64,000 nucleotides of DNA from Reticulitermes speratus (Eukaryota; Arthropoda; Insecta; Blattodea; Rhinotermitidae): contig JAJKFL010000010.1 in the NCBI GenBank assembly GCA_021186555.1, forward strand, positions 8,290,585-8,354,584. Reading direction: 5' to 3'. The notes below the pieces were generated by a model. It was not told where the DNA came from. It saw only the letters and a program-made list of their open reading frames with translations, and made no database searches. The position numbers were made by a program, and so were the translations under genes. Numbering within the stretch: the stretch's first letter is position 1; every line of letters begins with the position of its first letter. This document shows positions 60,798-64,000 of this stretch, piece after piece.

Positions 60798-62766
60798 TTT
60801 GACAGGATAAGCAAAGATGTCGAATACACAAAACTTTGGGCAGACCAAGGACTCGACACAGAGTCCCAGTGAATTAAAATATACAAAAGAATGCCTAAAG
60901 GAGGGCAGAGATGAACAGAAAAGGCTCTGTCATAAGATGGCCCAACCAGAAATACCTCATTTGAACTGCACTGCTGCCAAAATAGGATTTAGAGACACTG
61001 AGTACCATGTGACATATTCCTCTCCTTCCACCTCACAGTAGCATGCGTCATACATCATGCATCATGCAATGTGACATTCCTACAACATCTGATGAGTGAC
61101 AGAGATGCAGCACTCCTGTACGCATGATCAGCACGTCCGTGCAGTTACAGCATCAACACAGTGCTGACCTCTCCCATTACAGAATATTATGAATTCCCCC
61201 TACATACACACATCAAGTTAATAATTAAAAGTGGCAAAGTGGCATGACATAATGCATACACATAAGGCACATGCAATGAATGACATGATGTCATGTAACT
61301 CTGCCACCAGCAGATGTAGCCACATTTTATAAGTAACACACCAGATTACTGTGTAGCACTGTATGAATAATTACATTCAAACTGTAACTTTATGCACTCT
61401 TTGCCCTTACTGCCAATGTGTGCTGTGAAGAAAACACATGAAACGAAGCCTAACTAAACACTAACAGACTCGGTGTAGCAGCTTAAATGGGGTTCCTACA
61501 TGAAAATGAGAACTGACCATACAAGGAACCTGAAATCTGTGGTCTTCTGGGTAATTACACGGCGTCGTGTGGTAATTATTTACCGACATTTCGGGACAAC
61601 GTATCGGTCCCATCTTCACGGGTCAAGATTTCCTTTCTTTCCTACTCGGAATCTTGACCCGTGAAGATGGGACCGACACGTTGTCCCAAAACGTCAGTAA
61701 ATAATTACCACACGACGCCGTGTAATTACACAGATTTCATCAACATCGCGGCGGAAGCCTGAAATCATATAAGGAACCTGTTTGAAGATTTTATCAGTAT
61801 ACTTGTACCATATTCACACAAATATAAGATGAAAATTTGGAGCTGGGACAGCATAGTCAGTACAGTGACTAGGCCACAGGCTAGACAATCCAGGGTTCGA
61901 ATCCTGGCAGAGGCAAGAGATTTTCCCTTCCTCAAAACATCCAAACTGGCTCAGGAGCCCACCTAACCTCCTATTCAAAGGGTAGCAGGGCTATTTCCCT
62001 GGGGTAAAGCAGCCAAGGCATGAGGCTAAACACTCACCACCAGCCAGTACTGAGATTAAGAATTAGTGGAACTATACATCCACTCCCCTTATATGCCTTC
62101 ATGGCATATATAAGGACGACTTGAAGACAAGTAAATGCTTTAATTCATCATTTGAAAAGTTCGGCGTTACCTTATAATTGCACAAGAAGTTATGCATGTT
62201 TTGTATAAATATTTCCCTAAAAATTGAAGATGGTGAATGGTGGGGGGGGGGCATCTCATATGCAGGACTGACATGTTTGCGTAATTATGGTACACGAAAA
62301 GGCAAAACACTATAATTAATCTGGTGGGAGGGATCTAAATACAACTGAGTTCAATCAGTCGAATAACACTAACTCATGAAATTGATGTTAATGGACAAAT
62401 GCTTGTGAAATTTATAGACTTTTGTTACAATTCTGTGAACAATACTGCTTTTCAGTGTTGATAAGTACCAACACAGTATTTGGGTGTGTATGTGTGTGTA
62501 GGGGGAAGGGGAGTCTCTAAAGTGAGTTTTGTTGGGTGTGCTTGTTGTTCAGCTGTACACAGTGCATCTCTATTTACTCATCAGAGCTGCTGTGACATTA
62601 ACACTGTATAATGTACTGCTGCTGAGGCTGGTTTATTTACCTTGGCTTACCTCTTTGCGTTCCTCCACAGGATGCAGCAGACGACTGCCAGCACAATCAG
62701 CAGTAAGCATGCAGATGTCACGCTCCAGAACGCAATCTGCAGGGGCTCTTTTGGCTCCCACCAATA
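55723..62766 (-). CDS. Unidentified single-pass membrane protein, C-terminal two exons
   Basis: Two minus-strand exons, 62766-62651 and 56077-55723, join in phase (AG|A, arginine). The visible 156 residues start YWWEPKEPLQIAFWS, cross the membrane with a helix of about 21 residues (SVTSACLLLIVLAVVCCIL) and stop at WRNAKR. A polar tail rich in D, S, P and K follows: RQSDRYYNGDVIGLRDDIGE, IEYRDVPPPSSKLSQ, SPTGEKRKQPTPIPAV, ending ETGVPQTEV. The basic residues after the helix suggest an outside-in (type I) orientation. TEV at the end fits a class I PDZ ligand (S/T-x-hydrophobic), so the protein may be anchored at junctions or synapses. The extracellular part lies beyond the right edge. I do not recognise the family; cell-adhesion or receptor proteins are plausible. 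An unseen extra exon in the 6.6-kb intron cannot be excluded. Confidence 0.7.
56114..56531 (+). mobile_element. SINE family A copy next to a splice acceptor
   Basis: Complete copy with head TCGACCTCGGTGGACAAGTG, B box GGTTCGCGGGTTCGATCC and ATT tail. A perfect 15-bp duplication TAACATGATCAAGTG flanks it at 56099-56113 and 56532-56546. It is antisense to the host gene and begins 36 bp upstream of the 3' splice site at 56077/56078. Confidence 0.92.
57037..57534. mobile_element. hAT-type MITE with perfect 8-bp duplication
   Basis: The ends CAGTGGTTCCCAAACTTTTT and (inverted) CAGTGGTTCCCAAAGTGGGC are flanked by CTGTAGAG at 57029-57036 and 57535-57542. The interior is very AT-rich, with CCGCCCCC strings near both ends. 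Confidence 0.92.
58750..59068. mobile_element. piggyBac-like MITE with TTAA target sites (second type)
   Basis: The ends CACGCTCACTGC and (inverted) CACATTCACTGC are flanked by TTAA at 58746-58749 and 59069-59072. 319 bp without coding content. Its interior differs from the 25515 family. Confidence 0.72.
59940..60525 (+). mobile_element. Decayed LINE 3' end interrupted by a fold-back
   Basis: Codes for a broken GEWRKLH-type, then MMRWMEHTACKDEMRNV-like and WGDNIKMEAQE-like segment of the LINE family of 23524-23877. Its 3' UTR (CTGTTAGCTTTTCAAGAAGG) follows. The insert at about 60260-60434 is flanked by ATGGTAATAGACATTT and ATGGTAACAGACATTT, a 16-bp duplication with one mismatch. Confidence 0.6.
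60271..60423. mobile_element. Fold-back inserted in the LINE remnant
   Basis: Arms of about 50 bp are reverse complements (AATGCACCTTCACTATCAAA ... TATATAACTTTCCCTAC). The centre keeps AAAACATATGTAGGG, the 3' half of the hammerhead-like box. The 5' CUGANGA half is lost. Confidence 0.7.
60752..60794. repeat. Poly-A tract, about 43 bp
   Basis: Uninterrupted A run after a GA-rich stretch. No pseudogene or retrotransposon body was recognised next to it. Confidence 0.8.
61533..61770. mobile_element. Fold-back MITE (family F), longest copy, 10-bp duplication
   Basis: Two arms of about 95 bp (ATTACACGGCGTCGTGTGGT to GATGGGACCGACACGTTGTC) around a short spacer with TTTCCTTTCTTTCC. An asymmetric head, CGGCGGAAGCCTGAAATC, is present only at the right. 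AAGGAACCTG flanks it at 61523-61532 and 61771-61780. Confidence 0.88.
61846..62118 (+). mobile_element. SINE family B copy
   Basis: Well-kept head GCTGGGACAGCATAGTCAGT and CCAGGGTTCGAATCCTGGC (B box), then GCAAGAGATTTTCCCTTCCT, and a 3' end at ATGCCTTCATGGCATATATA. Confidence 0.88.
62651..62766 (-). CDS. Transmembrane exon of the unidentified membrane protein
   Basis: The acceptor (minus) is TTCTTGTGTGTATAG and the donor AG|GTAAGC. 38 codons from YWWEPKEPLQIAFWS through the hydrophobic helix to WRNAK. It starts in phase 0 at 62766. Upstream exons are outside the window or not recognised. Confidence 0.72.
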
Positions 62767-62817
62767 CTATACACACAAGAATCATATGCAGAGCAAACAG
62801 AGGCACGGTAAAAAAAT

Positions 62818-62998
62818 ATCACATTATACCCAGCCCTTGTTTTATGCCCTAGTTGCGTTCCTGAAAAAGTGGGCGTAAATGAAAAAGGCGTCAATCAGAA
62901 ATGATATTCCCGTAGGAAATAATAGAATATGTAAGGGTTAGCATACTAGAGTGCAGCCAGCGGAAGGGCGTTGAACAAGTGGGGCGTAAAACAATGGC
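62818..62998. mobile_element. Small Tigger-like MITE (tentative)
   Basis: The ends AGCCCTTGTTTTATGCCC and (inverted) AGCCATTGTTTTACGCCCC match. The interior CCCGTAGGAAATAATAG resembles CCCGTAGGTTTCTATAG in 26999-27355. The target duplication is not clear. Confidence 0.5.
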
Positions 62999-63191
62999 TA
63001 CATGTATAAAATGTCAGAACTGTAACTTGACAATGTAAAACTACCCTCTGCACACAGACATCAACTCCCCTAGCCACAGTGATGTTCAGACTTGAAAATA
63101 ATCTCCTATCACCATTAAATTTTATTTGGTTCCTGTTGCAATGAGGTGACAAGAGGCAGAACTCAACTGGAATGGTATGCAAGGACACGAG

Positions 63192-63214
63192 ATATATATA
63201 TATATATATATATA
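63192..63214. repeat. (TA)n microsatellite
   Basis: Alternating AT run of about 23 bp. Another short TA/TG run lies at 63641-63663. Confidence 0.85.
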
Positions 63215-63956
63215 CTGACTAGCACGCACCAGTTACCAGCAGAAGGAAACTTCTAGGATGAACATGGCAATGCCATAAAGCCAACGATGCCAACATGCAC
63301 ATGGGGCATGCTCACAAGGGAGATCAAATGGCAAATAGTTAATCAATGTATCAACCTACTTTCAAATGCACAAACAAGTTGCTTTTTCTTTTTTACCTGA
63401 CCATTCTAAACATGTAGTTGGATCCTACTGTCACCTTGTGGGTCCAAATATTTTAATTGAGATTTCTGACAACACTTGTGGGCAGAAATCTTAAATGAAG
63501 CAGAAAAACTTGGGGCCTTCATCCTCTTTTGAAACGAAGACCAACGTCAGCAGCAATAAAATTAGAGTAAGTACTGGCTAGAAAAGGGCACCAGGTTGAT
63601 GTGTCATGTTGTTCTGCTTATGGAGTGAGTTTGCAAACAATATATATATATGTGTGTGTGTGTAAACTGCGAAGTAGGAATGTGTGTGTATCCGCTCTCA
63701 AAGTTACTGAACTAAGCCTACACTGTGAACACTTCCAGGGCAGAAGGAATGTGGATATGCATTTGGCAAATTTTCAAACAAACGTGATATAAAATGTACC
63801 TTACCTTTCTTCTTTTGATATATCACAAGTTTAGTTTTAGGTTTTTTTTTGCATAGTACACTAATTCCGTAAAATAAGGCCATCAGTGTGGCGCTCTTAA
63901 TTCCGTTTGATGTTATAAATTTCTGGCTTAACATTATCTTTCAAAAAATAAGAAAA

Positions 63957-64000
63957 CGGCCATGCCATGGCTCAGGTGGTTAGTCAATGGCCTCTCACTG
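63957..64000 (+). mobile_element. tRNA-headed SINE start, cut by window edge
   Basis: GGCCATGCCATGGCTCAGGT followed by GGTTAG is an A-box-like tRNA head. The B box would lie beyond the window. It could be a tRNA-derived SINE not otherwise seen here. Confidence 0.45.

Larger units (their letters stand above)
56078..62650 (-). other. Intron of the membrane protein gene
   Basis: 6.6 kb holding SINE A (56114-56531), a degenerate fold-back (56546-56720), a hAT MITE (57037-57534), a piggyBac-like MITE (58750-59068), a LINE fragment (59940-60525), poly-A (60752-60794), a family F fold-back (61533-61770) and SINE B (61846-62118). 57550-58740 and 60800-61520 show nothing recognisable. Confidence 0.65.

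Noticed and set aside
60532-60886. Open frames with long phenylalanine runs on the minus strand
   Set aside because: They are translations of the poly-A/poly-T tract and have no protein character.

Overview
This is a gene-poor, transposon-rich piece of an animal genome, almost certainly an insect. The abundance of tRNA-headed SINEs, non-LTR LINEs, fold-back MITEs and Penelope-type fragments resembles cockroach or termite (Blattodea) DNA. That taxonomic guess rests on remembered resemblance of the repeat peptides, not on a search. Only two host genes can be supported, and both have small exons in long introns.

The plus-strand gene is adenylyl cyclase-associated protein (CAP, capulet). Eight coding exons run from 20466 to the stop at 43084-43086 with matched splice phases. 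They encode about 495 residues: RLE coiled coil, helical folded domain, polyproline tract, WH2 and C-terminal CARP beta-helix. The start codon lies in an upstream exon I could not find. The minus-strand gene enters from the right edge. One exon (62651-62766) encodes a membrane-spanning helix and a second (55723-56077) a 117-residue cytoplasmic tail ending in the PDZ-ligand-like PQTEV. I do not recognise the protein.

Layout: 1-20 kb is a patchwork of repeats. It holds a Harbinger MITE, LINE tails, a Tigger transposase remnant, an almost complete but broken mariner (9250-10556), nested SINEs, and a 1.4-kb minisatellite of about 32 units of 45 bp (15681-17114). From 20 to 43 kb lies CAP, whose introns hold hAT, piggyBac-like and pogo-like MITEs, SINEs, two large fold-backs and a 655-codon open LINE reverse transcriptase on the antisense strand (29922-31889). 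From 43 to 55 kb is intergenic, with a Penelope-type GIY-YIG remnant and more SINEs and hAT MITEs. From 55 to 64 kb is the minus-strand gene and its repeat-filled intron.

The most interesting signal is a short motif at six places, in both orientations: CTGANGA, a constant T, a small hairpin, GAAA, a tiny hairpin, then a UH triplet, enclosed by a stem. It reads as a type-I hammerhead ribozyme core of the sort known from Penelope-like elements and retrozymes. The stems differ in sequence between copies but keep pairing, and all six carry an extra U after the CUGANGA box. Related but degenerate forms sit inside a fold-back MITE family with target duplications of about 10 bp.
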